Notes under the pieces: generated by a model
What the model was told of the DNA's origin: nothing
Database searches by the model: none
What the model saw: only the letters and a program-made list of their open reading frames with translations
Program-made: the position numbers and the translations under genes
NCBI GenBank assembly: GCA_000173575.1
Contig: ABYL01000050.1
Span: 1-44,876 of the forward strand
DNA length: 44,876 nt
Direction of reading: 5' to 3'
From: Burkholderia sp. H160
GTDB lineage: Bacteria; Pseudomonadota; Gammaproteobacteria; Burkholderiales; Burkholderiaceae
Part shown: piece by piece, positions 1 to 9,900 of the stretch
Numbering within the stretch: position 1 is the stretch's first letter
Layout of the letters: every line of letters starts with the position of its first letter

Positions 1-112
1 CGCCGTGCAGAGCGCCGGGCGGGGGCGGCGGCATGCCGTCGTCGGCGAGCGCGGCCGTCGCGATGATGCCAAGAACCGCGGCGAGGGCCGCGCTGAAGAA
101 TGCTTTTTTCAT
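1..112 (-). CDS. secreted small protein, N-terminal part only
   Basis: The reverse strand from 112 begins ATG AAA AAA and reads a classic Sec signal peptide: two lysines, an Ala/Leu/Ile hydrophobic core, then a likely signal peptidase I site at ALA-DD around residues 22-25. A Pro-rich stretch (MPPPPPG) follows and the frame runs off the left window edge with no stop. A GGGAGC ribosome site lies a few bases upstream. The protein is probably periplasmic or secreted. Only about 37 residues are visible, so no family can be assigned. Confidence 0.6.
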   Translation of the reverse strand, partial: MKKAFFSAALAAVLGIIATAALADDGMPPPPPGALHG

Positions 113-464
113 ATTGTCGCTCCCATCGAAAGCAGCGCCGGCGCCACGATGGGCCGGCCCATCTCAAACGATAGTCGACCCGCTAATCCGGTGGGTTACG
201 AAAGCCATTCGGTAACTTACCGAGCCTTGCTCGACGCGTGGCGCGGCCGTCGAAGCGACGCACGTCACCGCGGAGCTTTCGCGCCAGGGTGAGCCTACTG
301 GCGCAACACAGCCGGATAGCGCATGATTGCTGCGATGTGCCGTGCGACCCCAAAACCACCTCGCCGTGGCGGCACGCGCGGCACACGCCGTCGCCGGCAT
401 CGGCGTCGCGCCTCACGCAGGCGGCGCAGAGGCGATGAGTCATCAACCGCAAGGAGGATTTCGC
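113..464. other. intergenic region, no gene recognised
   Basis: This gap separates the divergent truncated secreted-protein gene from the phasin-like gene. Open frames exist on both strands but have Arg-rich, low-complexity translations typical of non-coding GC-rich DNA. It must hold promoters for both neighbours, but I see no convincing -35/-10 pair, terminator or repeat. Confidence 0.4.
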
Positions 465-887
465 ATGGACCGACCTGAAGCAGCCAATCCGTTTGGCGAA
501 TTCACCAAAATGCTGGAGCAGTTCAAGCTCCCCGGCTTCGACGTGCCCGCCATCATGGAAGCGCGCCGTAAGGATATGGAAGCCCTGGTTCAAGCGAATC
601 AGACCGCATTCCAGGGGATGCAGTCGCTCGCGCAGAAACAGGCCGACATGCTGCGCACCACGCTGGGCGAGCTACAGTCGCTGACGACGCAGCTCACGGC
701 GGCCGGCGCCGCGCCGTCGAGCAAAACCGCGGAGCTGATCCAGCAGAGCCTGCACAAGGCGCTCGCCGACATGCAGCAGCTCGCGCAAGCGGCGTATCAG
801 ACGCAGGCGGAGTCGTACGCGGTGATCGCGAAACGCGTAGAGGAGAATGTGCAGGAGCTGAAGTCGCTTCTCCAGCAGAAGACGTAG
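465..887 (+). CDS. phasin family protein
   Basis: The start ATG at 465 is chosen because AAGGAGG at 451-457 sits seven bases upstream; an earlier ATG at 435 lacks such a site. The 140-residue product is nearly all helical. It opens with NPFGEFTKMLEQFKLPG and continues with Gln/Ala/Leu-rich amphipathic heptads (MEALVQANQTAFQGMQSLAQKQ), ending in a charged coiled-coil tail. This is the usual layout of short Phasin_2-type proteins, which coat polyhydroxyalkanoate granules in the cytoplasm. There is no signal peptide or membrane segment. It stands alone, followed by a strong terminator. Granule binding is inferred from family resemblance; a general coiled-coil role cannot be excluded. Confidence 0.75.
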   Translation: MDRPEAANPFGEFTKMLEQFKLPGFDVPAIMEARRKDMEALVQANQTAFQGMQSLAQKQADMLRTTLGELQSLTTQLTAAGAAPSSKTAELIQQSLHKALADMQQLAQAAYQTQAESYAVIAKRVEENVQELKSLLQQKT

Positions 888-919
888 CGCACACCGGATG
901 TTTCGACCGATCGATACCG

Positions 920-947
920 CGGAGGGCCGCCCGGCCCTCCGTTTTTC
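920..947 (+). terminator. Rho-independent terminator after the phasin gene
   Basis: GGAGGGCC and GGCCCTCC form a perfect 8-bp GC stem with a four-base loop (921-940), followed by G and five T residues. It lies 33 bases after the phasin stop codon. Confidence 0.85.
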
Positions 948-1233
948 GTTGCGCGGTGACACCTATGTATTCGTATACGGTTTGGAGTCGAATGTCCTGT
1001 TGACGTCATCCTCCGGCCAGATCATTGCCATCCGACTCGGCGAGTGGCGCAAGCCATCCTAAACTAAAGTTGAACCGCGCAGGCTTGCACGTGGCTGCGC
1101 CACGAATCGGGTCAAACGCATATTGCACTGATGGCCCTCGATAACGAGCATTGCACGGTCGCGTTCGGCGGTGACCGAGAAATTCGTATCGCCTCCGGAT
1201 ATGTCTCACGGCCAACCACCAAGGAGGCGGTTT

Positions 1234-1812
1234 ATGAACAGTAAGTTAGCCAACCCGGCGCCGCTCGGGCTAGCCGGGTTCGCATTCACCACATGGATGC
1301 TCAGCATGGTGAATGCCGGTTGGTTCGACAAGGATGCCTTGGGTCTCGTGCTGGCGCTGGCGTTCGCTTTCGGCGGCACGGCGCAGATGATCGCGGGCGT
1401 GCTCGAATTTCCGCGCGGCAATACGCTAGGCACGGTGGCGTTCCTCAGTTACGGCGCATTCTGGTGGTCCTTCGCGCTGTTTGCTGCGTTCCTGGGCACC
1501 AAGGTACCTGAGGCCTTCGTCGGATGGTATCTGTTTGTGTGGGGCGTCTTCACGTTCTACATGTGGATCGGCTCGCTGCACACGAGTACGTCTGTGCAAT
1601 TGGTGTTCCTGTCGCTGTGGATCACTTTTCTGCTGTTGGCGATCGGTGCATGGACAGGTATGAGCGTTGCCACGCTGGCCGGTGGCTATACAGGCCTGAT
1701 TACCGCCCTGCTGGCGTTCTATGCATCGGCGGCCATGGTGATCAACGAAAGCTTCGGACACACCGTGCTTCCGACGCACGACTGGGCACAAGCTCATCCG
1801 CGACCGGCCTAG
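1234..1812 (+). CDS. GPR1/FUN34/YaaH (SatP-type) acetate uptake transporter
   Basis: The 192-residue membrane protein carries the family signature NPAPLGLAGF at residues 6-15 and about six hydrophobic helices, matching the usual size of bacterial SatP/YaaH (about 190). These proteins bring acetate, and often succinate, across the inner membrane with protons. The start ATG at 1234 follows AAGGAGG at 1221-1227; the in-frame upstream codon at 1171 has no ribosome site. A universal stress protein follows, and acetyl-CoA synthetase lies 1.4 kb further on. This context points to acetate rather than another acid. Family assignment is firm; substrate is inferred from family and neighbours. Confidence 0.9.
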   Translation: MNSKLANPAPLGLAGFAFTTWMLSMVNAGWFDKDALGLVLALAFAFGGTAQMIAGVLEFPRGNTLGTVAFLSYGAFWWSFALFAAFLGTKVPEAFVGWYLFVWGVFTFYMWIGSLHTSTSVQLVFLSLWITFLLLAIGAWTGMSVATLAGGYTGLITALLAFYASAAMVINESFGHTVLPTHDWAQAHPRPA

Positions 1813-1962
1813 ACTGAATTAGAGCATCCTTTAACCATCACCTTCGCTGCTTAACAGCCGGCTCGATACTCGACCGGCACACGATTCGAACAAGGCGAAG
1901 GGATGGTACCGAGGAACGTAGCGCGAAACCTTGGGTATCGGCTTCGCGATGAGAGAGAGAAA

Positions 1963-2406
1963 ATGTTCACGCATCTGCTGATTCCTACCGATGGGTCAGC
2001 ACTCTCCGAGGAGACTGTTCGCATGGCGGTGAGTGTGGCGAAAACCTTCGACGCAAAGGTCACCGGCATTCACGTCATTCCGGAATTCCATCTGCTGACC
2101 TACGACTCCGAGATGCTCGCCGACACGCCAACCAACCACGCCCGGCATGCGAGGAAGCACGCTGAAAAATATCTGGCTTTCGTCGAAAAGGTCGCGACCG
2201 ACGCCGCCGTGCTGTGCACGACGACCTGGGTCGTCAGCGACCATCCGTATCAGGCAATCATCAAAGCCGCGCAGGAGCGGCAGTGCGACCTGATCGTGAT
2301 GGCGTCGCACGGCCGGCGCGGCATATCAGGACTCCTGCTTGGCAGCGAAACGCAAAAGGTGCTAACCCACAGCAGGATACCGGTGCTGGTCTATCGCGGC
2401 CAGTGA
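1963..2406 (+). CDS. universal stress protein (UspA family)
   Basis: The 147-residue protein is a single Usp domain. It starts FTHLLIPTDGS, the first beta strand and ATP-contacting Asp, and ends with the nucleotide-binding signature G-RRG-ISGLLLG-SET (G-x2-G-x9-G-S/T type) followed by VPVLV-like PVLVYR. Proteins with the intact signature bind ATP and usually dimerise in the cytoplasm. ATG 1963 is preferred over the in-frame codon at 1903 because the Usp fold begins right there. It lies 150 bases after the acetate permease in the same direction, and the two may be co-transcribed. Confidence 0.88.
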   Translation: MFTHLLIPTDGSALSEETVRMAVSVAKTFDAKVTGIHVIPEFHLLTYDSEMLADTPTNHARHARKHAEKYLAFVEKVATDAAVLCTTTWVVSDHPYQAIIKAAQERQCDLIVMASHGRRGISGLLLGSETQKVLTHSRIPVLVYRGQ

Positions 2407-2458
2407 ACAAATCCGGGTCCTCGGCGGCGTGTCGCCTTCGGTTTGTCTGAGCAATGCG

Positions 2459-2480
2459 CCATGCCGGGTGCCCAGCATGG
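2459..2480. terminator. stem-loop between convergent genes
   Basis: CCATGC (2459-2464) pairs with GCATGG (2475-2480), with an inner GGG/CCC pairing. It sits between the convergent usp and ACT genes. There is no T-run, so intrinsic termination is uncertain. Confidence 0.3.
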
Positions 2481-2525
2481 CAGCACTCGGACACCCCGTT
2501 GCTGTTGCCGCGGCAGCGCAACGTC

Positions 2526-2948
2526 TTATGCCTGCTGCAGAATCCCGATTGCGCGAACCGTGTCATCGAGCGAGTCCATCGCCAGGTAGGCAACGAACTG
2601 TGTGCCGATGGCGGCAGCCGAAACGCCGCGGAGGTTGATTCCCTCTGCAGCGAACTTCTGGGTCAATTCTGCAATGATGCCTGGCCGGTCGGTGCCCATC
2701 ACACGCACCGAGTGAAGACTCGGAGTGACATTGAATCCCACCTGCGAGGCGGCACGGATTTCCCGGTCGTTCTGAAGCGGCGCGAGAAACACGACTGCCT
2801 TCCCGGGCGCTTCCGGAGTTCGACGGGAGACGATGAATTGCAGGTCCGCTCCGGCATCTCGCAGCGCACTCAACACTTCGGCAAGACCGCCGGGTCTGTC
2901 CTCGATGGTGGCCGCCCACACATCGATCCGTTCAACGAGCAGGTCCAT
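2526..2948 (-). CDS. double ACT-domain protein
   Basis: The 140-residue cytoplasmic protein has two ACT-like halves. Residues about 5-65 contain VWAATIEDRPGGLAEVLSAL, and residues about 80-137 contain VRVMGTDRPGIIAELTQKFA. Both have the D-R-P-G turn that precedes the first ACT helix, where small ligands such as amino acids usually bind. No catalytic domain is attached, so this is a free-standing regulatory or sensor protein like those of the GcvR group. A G-rich ribosome site (GAGGGGGG) precedes the start. It lies on the opposite strand inside the acetate group, between usp and acs, divergent from acs. A role in tuning that pathway is possible but inferred only from position. Confidence 0.78.
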   Translation of the reverse strand: MDLLVERIDVWAATIEDRPGGLAEVLSALRDAGADLQFIVSRRTPEAPGKAVVFLAPLQNDREIRAASQVGFNVTPSLHSVRVMGTDRPGIIAELTQKFAAEGINLRGVSAAAIGTQFVAYLAMDSLDDTVRAIGILQQA

Positions 2949-3084
2949 GGCCCCCCCTCGTGTTTGATGAACCCCAGTGAGGATTCAGTCTAGATCAGGG
3001 CTGACCAACCGCCAAGCCAAACGGTGTCGTCGCGCCAACACCATTGGCCGTCGCGAAGCGGCTCTTTGGCAGGAAACGCGTTAC

Positions 3085-3113
3085 TTGGCATTGCATCCGC
3101 CCTGGCCTTAAAT
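3085..3113 (+). promoter_or_regulatory. candidate sigma-70 promoter for the acetyl-CoA synthetase gene
   Basis: TTGGCA (3085-3090) and TTAAAT (3108-3113) are separated by 17 bases, each matching the consensus at four positions or more. The predicted transcript would start near 3120 and have a leader of about 120 bases before the ATG at 3239. This is the only convincing pair seen in the 290-base divergent gap. Confidence 0.4.
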
Positions 3114-3238
3114 TCGTTATGTAGCGCATGAACGTCGCGCCTGGTGCCCAGACCCATGAAACAAGGGCAAAAGATGCGCTGCCGCGGGTAGCGTGGGACA
3201 CCCATGCCCCAGGCGCCTGGGAGCAAGGAGGAACCATC

Positions 3239-5299
3239 ATGTCACGAGACAAGTCATCGCGCCGCGCGTCCGCAGAGCAACAATCGGTCGAAGTTTCCGA
3301 GGCACAGATCGCCGTGCACTGGCCGGAAGAGGATTATTTTCAGCCGCCGGCCTCGTTTATCGCCCAGGCCAATCTGGCAGACGCGGGAGTGTTCGAACGC
3401 TTCTCTCTCGACAAGATCCCCGAGTGCTTCAAGGAGTTCGCGGACCTTCTCGACTGGTACAAGTACTGGGAGACGACGTTCGACGCGAGCAATCCGCCGT
3501 TCTGGCGCTGGTTCGTCGGTGGCCGGATCAATGCCTGCTACAACTGCGTGGATCGCCACCTCGCTGCCTACCGGAACAAGGCCGCGATCCATTTCGTGCC
3601 CGAGTCCGAGGACGAGACGACCCAGCACGTCACCTACCAGGAGCTCTATGTCCGCGTCAATGAATTCGCGGCCATGCTGCGTGACTTCTGCGGCCTGAAA
3701 GCCGGTGACCGGGTCACGCTTCATATGCCTATGGTGGCGGAGCTGCCCATCGCGATGCTCGCCTGCGCCCGGCTCGGGGTGATCCACTCGCAGGTATTCA
3801 GTGGCTTCAGCGGCGCGGCCTGCGCCGACCGCATCCTCGATTCCGAGAGCCGTCTGCTCATTACGATGGACGCTTACTGGCGTGGCGGCAAGCTGGTCGA
3901 TCACAAGGAGAAAGCCGACACCGCGTTCGCCGAAGCTGCCGGGAAGGGTCACAAGGCCGAGAAGGTTCTGATCTGGCAACGGTATCCGGGCAAGTATTCG
4001 AGTCCGACAAAGCTCGTGGAGGGACGCGATGTCATCGTCAACGACGCCCTCAAGCCGTTCCGCGGCAAACGTGTCGAGCCGGTGGAGATGCCGGCTGAGG
4101 ACCCGCTATTCCTCATGTATTCGAGCGGTACCACCGGGCGGCCGAAAGGCTGCCAGCACTCCATCGGCGGCTACCTCGCCTACGTCGCCTGGACATCGAA
4201 ATACATCCAGGATATTCATCCTGCGGACGTGTACTGGTGTATGGCCGACATCGGCTGGATCACGGGCCATTCGTACATCGTGTACGGGCCGCTTGCGCTT
4301 GGCGCGTCGACGGTCGTGTACGAAGGCGTGCCGGTCTACCCCGATGCCGGGCGCCCCTGGCGAATTGCCGAAACCCTCGGCGTCAACATCTTCCACACGT
4401 CGCCGACGGCGATCCGGGCACTGCGGCGCAGCGGACCGGACGAACCGGCGAAGTACAACTATCACTTCAAGCACATGACGACCGTGGGCGAACCCATCGA
4501 GCCCGAAGTCTGGAAGTGGTATCACCAGTCGGTCGGCAAGGGTGAGGCCGTCATCGTCGACACCTGGTGGCAAACGGAAACGGGCGGGTTCCTCTGCAGC
4601 ACGGTGCCGGCACTGCACAAGATGAAGCCTGGCAGCGCCGGTCCGGGTATTCCAGGCATTCATCCGGTGATTTACGACGACGACGGTAATGAGCTTGCGC
4701 GCGGTTCCGGCAAGGCCGGCAACATCTGTATCCTCAATCCGTGGCCCGGCGCGTTTCAGACCATCTGGAAGGCGCCGGAGCGCTATGTGAAAACGTACTA
4801 TGCCCGCTACTGCCGGGATCCCAAGAGCAAGGACTGGCGCGACTGGCCGTACATGGCGGGAGACGGTGCTGTCGATGCCGCGGACGGCTACTTCCGGATT
4901 CTCGGTCGCATCGACGACGTGATCAATGTGGCCGGCCATCGTCTCGGTACCAAGGAAATCGAGTCGGCGGCGCTGCTTGTCCCCGGTGTCGTCGAAGCGG
5001 CTGTCGTACCGGTCGCCGATGAGATCAAAGGCAGGGTGCCCGAGCTGTATGTTTCGTTAAAGCCTGGCGTGGAAGCTTCGGACGATGTTGCAAAGCAGGT
5101 CTCGGACACGGTGGTCGGGCGGATCGGAGGCATCGCAAAGCCGCACCGGGTGCTCATCGTTCCGGACATGCCCAAGACCCGGTCGGGCAAGATCATGCGT
5201 CGCGTGCTCGCGGCACTTTCGAACCATCAGGACCCCGGAGACGTATCCACGCTGGCCAACCCCGAGGTCGTCGATAGTCTGCGGGCGCTGGTGAAGTAA
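3239..5299 (+). CDS. acs: acetyl-CoA synthetase (AMP-forming acyl-CoA ligase)
   Basis: This 686-residue enzyme makes acyl-CoA from a short carboxylate, ATP and CoA in the cytoplasm. The ATP-binding loop YSSGTTGRPKG is at residues 294-304. The WWQTETGG motif, typical of acetate-specific members, is present, as are the hinge-region GRIDDVINVAGHRLG and the catalytic lysine K651 in TRSGKIMRR. That lysine is the usual site of regulatory acetylation in this family. ATG 3239 is chosen for the AAGGAGG ending six bases upstream; the frame is open back to 3128. Together with the SatP-type permease it gives a complete acetate-to-acetyl-CoA route. Propionate or another short acid is a possible alternative substrate. 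Confidence 0.88.
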   Translation: MSRDKSSRRASAEQQSVEVSEAQIAVHWPEEDYFQPPASFIAQANLADAGVFERFSLDKIPECFKEFADLLDWYKYWETTFDASNPPFWRWFVGGRINACYNCVDRHLAAYRNKAAIHFVPESEDETTQHVTYQELYVRVNEFAAMLRDFCGLKAGDRVTLHMPMVAELPIAMLACARLGVIHSQVFSGFSGAACADRILDSESRLLITMDAYWRGGKLVDHKEKADTAFAEAAGKGHKAEKVLIWQRYPGKYSSPTKLVEGRDVIVNDALKPFRGKRVEPVEMPAEDPLFLMYSSGTTGRPKGCQHSIGGYLAYVAWTSKYIQDIHPADVYWCMADIGWITGHSYIVYGPLALGASTVVYEGVPVYPDAGRPWRIAETLGVNIFHTSPTAIRALRRSGPDEPAKYNYHFKHMTTVGEPIEPEVWKWYHQSVGKGEAVIVDTWWQTETGGFLCSTVPALHKMKPGSAGPGIPGIHPVIYDDDGNELARGSGKAGNICILNPWPGAFQTIWKAPERYVKTYYARYCRDPKSKDWRDWPYMAGDGAVDAADGYFRILGRIDDVINVAGHRLGTKEIESAALLVPGVVEAAVVPVADEIKGRVPELYVSLKPGVEASDDVAKQVSDTVVGRIGGIAKPHRVLIVPDMPKTRSGKIMRRVLAALSNHQDPGDVSTLANPEVVDSLRALVK

Positions 5300-5534
5300 T
5301 GGGGGTGCTACGTCCAGAATCCTGCATGTGCCCACTATCCGAAAACTGACAATCCCGACGCAGCTCCAGGGGGCAGCTGCGTTGCAAGCCGCATGTAGTC
5401 AGAGGATTACGCGCTCACCGCACCCGTATTCAGCGGGAGCTTACATGAATGAAAAAACACGAGCCGGATTCGCAGCTTTTACGCGCGGCATTGGCGATTT
5501 TCTGAGTCTGATCGCTTTAAACTGGCGGGCGCTT

Positions 5535-6605
5535 TTATGTGCTCCGGTTACCCGCCGCCGCGATCACGCGATGCACGAAGCGCAGCTTGTCGATCACCGG
5601 CGCGGCGAGCGTGAACGGATAGCCGTCGGGCATGCCGAGACTACGGTTCAGACTGTTCAGCGCATACGTCAGCGGAAACCAGCGCTTCATCAGATTGCCG
5701 AAGCTCGCATCCTCGACCGGTGTGCGGTCGGTCAGCGTCGGCTCGCTCGGATCGTCGGGCAGCAGCGCGAGTCCGTACGACGTCGAGGTATCGAGCACAT
5801 CGACGATCAACAGATAGTGCGCCCAGGTCTCCGCCCAGTCTTCCCACGGATGCATGGCCGCGTAGGCGCTGATGTACGACGCCTGCCAGTCGGCCGGTGC
5901 GCCGTGGCAATAGTAGGCGTCGAGCGCTGCGCCGTAGTCGGCCTGCTCGTCGCCGAACAACTGGCGAAACGGTTCGAGCCATTGCGGCTCGGTTTCGATC
6001 AACCGGCTGAAGAAGTAGTGGCCGGTCTCGTGGCGGAAGTGGCCGAGCAGCGTGCGATACGGTTCGCCCATCTTGGTGCGGATTTTCTCGCGATACGCGT
6101 CGTCGGCCTCGGCGATATTCAGCGTGATCAGCCCGTTGTCGTGACCGGTCATCACGGGCTCGCCGTCGTCGCCATCGGCGAGAAATTCGAAGGCGAGACC
6201 GTGCTCGGGGTCGGCGTCGCGCGATGGCACGTCGAGCCCAAGCCCGCCCAACGTGTAGAGCAGACGCCGCTTCGCGACTTCGAGCCGATACCAGTAGAGC
6301 CGGTTTTCCGGTTCGCTCAGATTCGGAATCGTCCGGGTCAGTTGACAGGCGCGGCACAGCGTATCGGGTGAATCGGCGGGGATCATCCAGTTGCAGACAT
6401 TTTCGACCGCGTAGTTGTGGCATTGCCGGAACAGCGCGCCGTTCGCCTCGGGATGCAGGCTGCGCCAGCGGCCGCCGCCGGCGGCGTCGAATGTGCTGAT
6501 TTCCCGCCGTTCAGGCAGATAGCCGAGCAGCGACTCGCAGCGCTCGCAGCGGACGTTCTCATAGAACACGGTTTGCGCGCAGCGATTGCAGTGAAAGGTT
6601 TTCAT
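5535..6605 (-). CDS. zinc-binding metallopeptidase (Peptidase_Mx type)
   Basis: The 356-residue protein begins with a zinc ribbon (Cys6, Cys9, Cys20, Cys23). A second Cys cluster (CHNYAVENVCNW, then CRAC) follows near residues 70-105. The metalloprotease motif HETGH lies at residues 192-196, and a downstream Glu-rich helix (PWEDWAETWAHY) is likely to supply further ligands. There is no signal peptide, so it acts in the cytoplasm. ATG 6605 is used because the zinc ribbon starts immediately; the frame is open to 6698. It is divergent from the transglutaminase/ATP-grasp operon, and such peptidases are often found beside those genes, so it may process the same substrate. The partner relationship is inferred. 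Confidence 0.8.
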   Translation of the reverse strand: MKTFHCNRCAQTVFYENVRCERCESLLGYLPERREISTFDAAGGGRWRSLHPEANGALFRQCHNYAVENVCNWMIPADSPDTLCRACQLTRTIPNLSEPENRLYWYRLEVAKRRLLYTLGGLGLDVPSRDADPEHGLAFEFLADGDDGEPVMTGHDNGLITLNIAEADDAYREKIRTKMGEPYRTLLGHFRHETGHYFFSRLIETEPQWLEPFRQLFGDEQADYGAALDAYYCHGAPADWQASYISAYAAMHPWEDWAETWAHYLLIVDVLDTSTSYGLALLPDDPSEPTLTDRTPVEDASFGNLMKRWFPLTYALNSLNRSLGMPDGYPFTLAAPVIDKLRFVHRVIAAAGNRST

Positions 6606-6930
6606 CGGGCAGGCCTCGTGACGAGTGCGATGTCGTGTGTGCGACGAGCCATGGTGAATGCGATCATTAGCGCCCCACTCAACGAAAGCTGGCTGCAATC
6701 TTCATGCCGCGATTGCCAGACGTCACCGCTTTAACGCACAGTACGGTCATCATCGTGCATCGGCGCTGCGCCGCTTTGGTGCACGGTCCGACGTGTGCCA
6801 GCAGCAAGGCAAGAGGTACGCAAAACGCAGACGCTGTTCAGGCAACACCAGGCGGTTCACACGAGTTAGTCCAGCAACGGCATAGAGCTTGCTTTTTTGA
6901 CAGGCTGCCCTTTTCATCGAGGAGTCCGGA
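6606..6930. other. divergent intergenic region
   Basis: This gap separates the metallopeptidase gene and the transglutaminase operon and must contain both promoters. I find no clear promoter pair, repeat or additional gene. The GAGGAG ribosome site of the right-hand gene is at its end (6919-6924). Confidence 0.4.
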
Positions 6931-9900
6931 GTGTCCATACGCGTCGCGCTGCATCACGTTACTCATTACCGCTACGACAGGCTCGTTACGCTTTCGCCTC
7001 AGGTCGTGCGGCTACGGCCCGCGCCGCATTGTCGTACGCCCATCCTGTCGTATTCGATGCGCGTCGAGCCCGCGAGGCACTTTATCAATTGGCAGCAGGA
7101 CGCGTTCGCCAACTACCAGGCGCGGCTCGTGTTTCCCGAACAGACGCGCGAGTTCAAGGTGACCGTCGATCTGGTCGCCGAAATGGCCGTCTACAACCCG
7201 TTCGACTTCTTTCTCGAGCCGTCGGCCGAGCAGTTTCCGTTCGAGTACGCGCCGGAGCTGGCGGCCGAGCTCGCGCCCTACTGCGTGAAGCGGCCGATGA
7301 CGCCGCGCTTCGCCGAGTTCATCGCGAGCATCGACCGCACGCCGGCCGGGACCGCGAACTTTCTCGTCGCGCTGAACCAGCGGCTGCAACATGAGATCCG
7401 CTACCTGATCCGGATGGAGCCGGGCGTACAGACGCCCGAGGAAACGCTGGCCAACGCATCGGGCTCGTGCCGCGATTCGGGCTGGCTGCTCGTCGAGACG
7501 CTGCGGCAGCTCGGCTTCGCGGCGCGCTTCGTCTCCGGCTATCTGCTGCAGCTCGCGCCCGACGTCAAATCGATCGACGGCCCGAGCGGTACCGAAGTCG
7601 ACTTCACCGATCTGCACGCGTGGTGCGAGGTCTATCTGCCCGGCGCGGGCTGGATCGGGCTCGATCCGACCTCGGGGCTGTTCGCGGGCGAAGGACATAT
7701 CCCGGTCGCGTGCACGCCGGAGCCGGGCAGTGCGGCGCCGATCTCGGGCGCGGTCGACGAATGCGAAGTCGAGTTCGAGCACGTGATGTCGATCGACCGC
7801 GTGCAGGAGTCGCCGCGCGTCACGAAGCCGTATAGCGACGCCGCGTGGCACGACGTGCTGAAGATGGGCGCGCGGGTCGACTACGAACTCGCCGACATGG
7901 ATGTGCGACTGACGATGGGTGGCGAGCCGACCTTCGTGTCGGTGCGCGATCGCGACGCCGCCGAATGGAACACCGATGCGCTTGGGCCCACCAAGCGCGG
8001 CTACGCGGTCGCGCTGATGGACCGCTTGCGCGAACGCTACGGCGCGAACGGTTTCCTGCATATCGGCCAGGGCAAGTGGTATCCGGGCGAGCAGTTGCCG
8101 CGCTGGGCGATGTCGCTGTACTGGCGCGCCGACGGCGAGCCGTGCTGGCACAACCCGGCGCTGATTGCCGACGAACGCGAGCCGGGACGCTACACGGCCG
8201 GCGACGCGCAACGCTTCATCGCGCATCTCGCCGCCAGGCTGTCGCTCGACGCCGACTGCATCCAGCCCGGCTACGAAGACACCTGGTACTACCTGTGGCG
8301 CGAGCGTCGCCTGCCGGTCAACGTCGATCCGTTCGACGCGCGCCTCGACGACGAACTCGAACGCGTGCGACTGCGGCGCGTGTTCGACGCGGGGCTCGCG
8401 AGCCCGTCAGGCTACGTGCTGCCGCTCGGCCGCGAGCGCGGCGCGCCGGGCATCGCGCCGACGTGGGTCACGGGCCGCTGGTTCTTCCGCGACGAACGCA
8501 TGTATCTGATTCCCGGCGATTCGCCGATGGGCTACCGGCTGCCGCTCGATTCGTTGCCGTGGGTGTCGAAGACCGACTATCCGTATCAGCATGCGCACGA
8601 TCCGTTCGCGCCGTCCGAGCCGCTACGTACGGCCGCGCAGTTGCGCGTTCAGTACCGGGGCGACCGTGAGGGTCAACAGATCGCCGATGATAAGACCAGC
8701 GCAGGGCAGGCAGCCGCGCTGTCGCTGTCGGCGGCCGGTCTGCTGAGCGGCATGCCGCACGGCGGCGTGCTCGCGTATGCGCCGCAGCGCGGCGACGCGT
8801 CATTGCCGGCGCGCGGTCAGTCGTCGCCGGAGACGCTGCGCACGGCGGTGTGCGTCGAGGCGCGCGACCCGAAACGCGCGGCCGGCCCGAAAGCCGAAAC
8901 CGGTTCGTTCGGCAGCGGCCGCACGCTGCTGTACGTGTTTATGCCGCCGCTGACCGATCTCGACGATTATCTCGACCTGCTCGCCGCGGTCGAAGCGACG
9001 GCCGATGAGCTGAAGATGCAGATCGTGCTCGAAGGCTATCCGCCGCCGCGCGACCCGCGCCTGAAAGTGCTGCAGGTGACGCCGGACCCCGGCGTGATCG
9101 AGGTCAATATTCATCCGGCCGCGAACTGGGACGAGCTCGTCGATCACACCGAGTACCTGTATCAGTCGGCGGCGCACAGCTATCTGAGCAGCGAGAAGTT
9201 CATGCTCGACGGGCGCCACACCGGCACCGGCGGCGGCAATCACTTCGTGCTCGGCGGCGCGACGCCGGCCGACAGCCCGTTCCTGCGCCGGCCCGATCTG
9301 CTCGCGAGCCTGATCGCTTACTGGCACAACCATCCGTCGCTGTCGTATCTGTTCTCGGGGCTGTTCATCGGACCGACGAGCCAGGCGCCGCGTATCGACG
9401 AAGCGCGCAACGATCAGGTCTATGAACTTGAAATCGCGTTCGCCGAACTCCAACGGCAGGTCGATCTGCTCGGCGGCCGCGACAGCGGCAACCTGCCGCC
9501 GTGGATGGTCGACCGCGCGCTGCGCAACATCCTGATCGACGTGACCGGCAACACGCACCGCGCGGAGTTCTGCATCGACAAACTCTATTCTCCTGACGGT
9601 CCGACCGGCCGCCTCGGCCTGCTGGAACTGCGCGGCTTCGAGATGCCGCCGCACGCGCGCATGAGTCTGGTGCAGCAACTGCTGCTGCGCGCACTGGTCG
9701 CGCGATTCTGGCGCACGCCGTACACGCAGCGCCTGACGCGCTGGGGCACCGAGCTGCACGACCGCTTCCTGCTCGGCACCTTCGTGAAAATGGATTTCGA
9801 CGACGTGCTCGCCGAACTCGGCGAAGCGGGCTTCGCATTCGATAGCGCGTGGTTCGCGCCGCACTTCGAATTCCGCTTTCCGCTCATCGGCGAGATGTCG

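Noticed and set aside
5328-6371. Long forward open frame of 347 codons opposite the metallopeptidase gene
   Set aside because: Its translation is Arg/Val-rich and mirrors the reverse-strand gene, which has zinc ligands and the HETGH motif; no ribosome site supports it.
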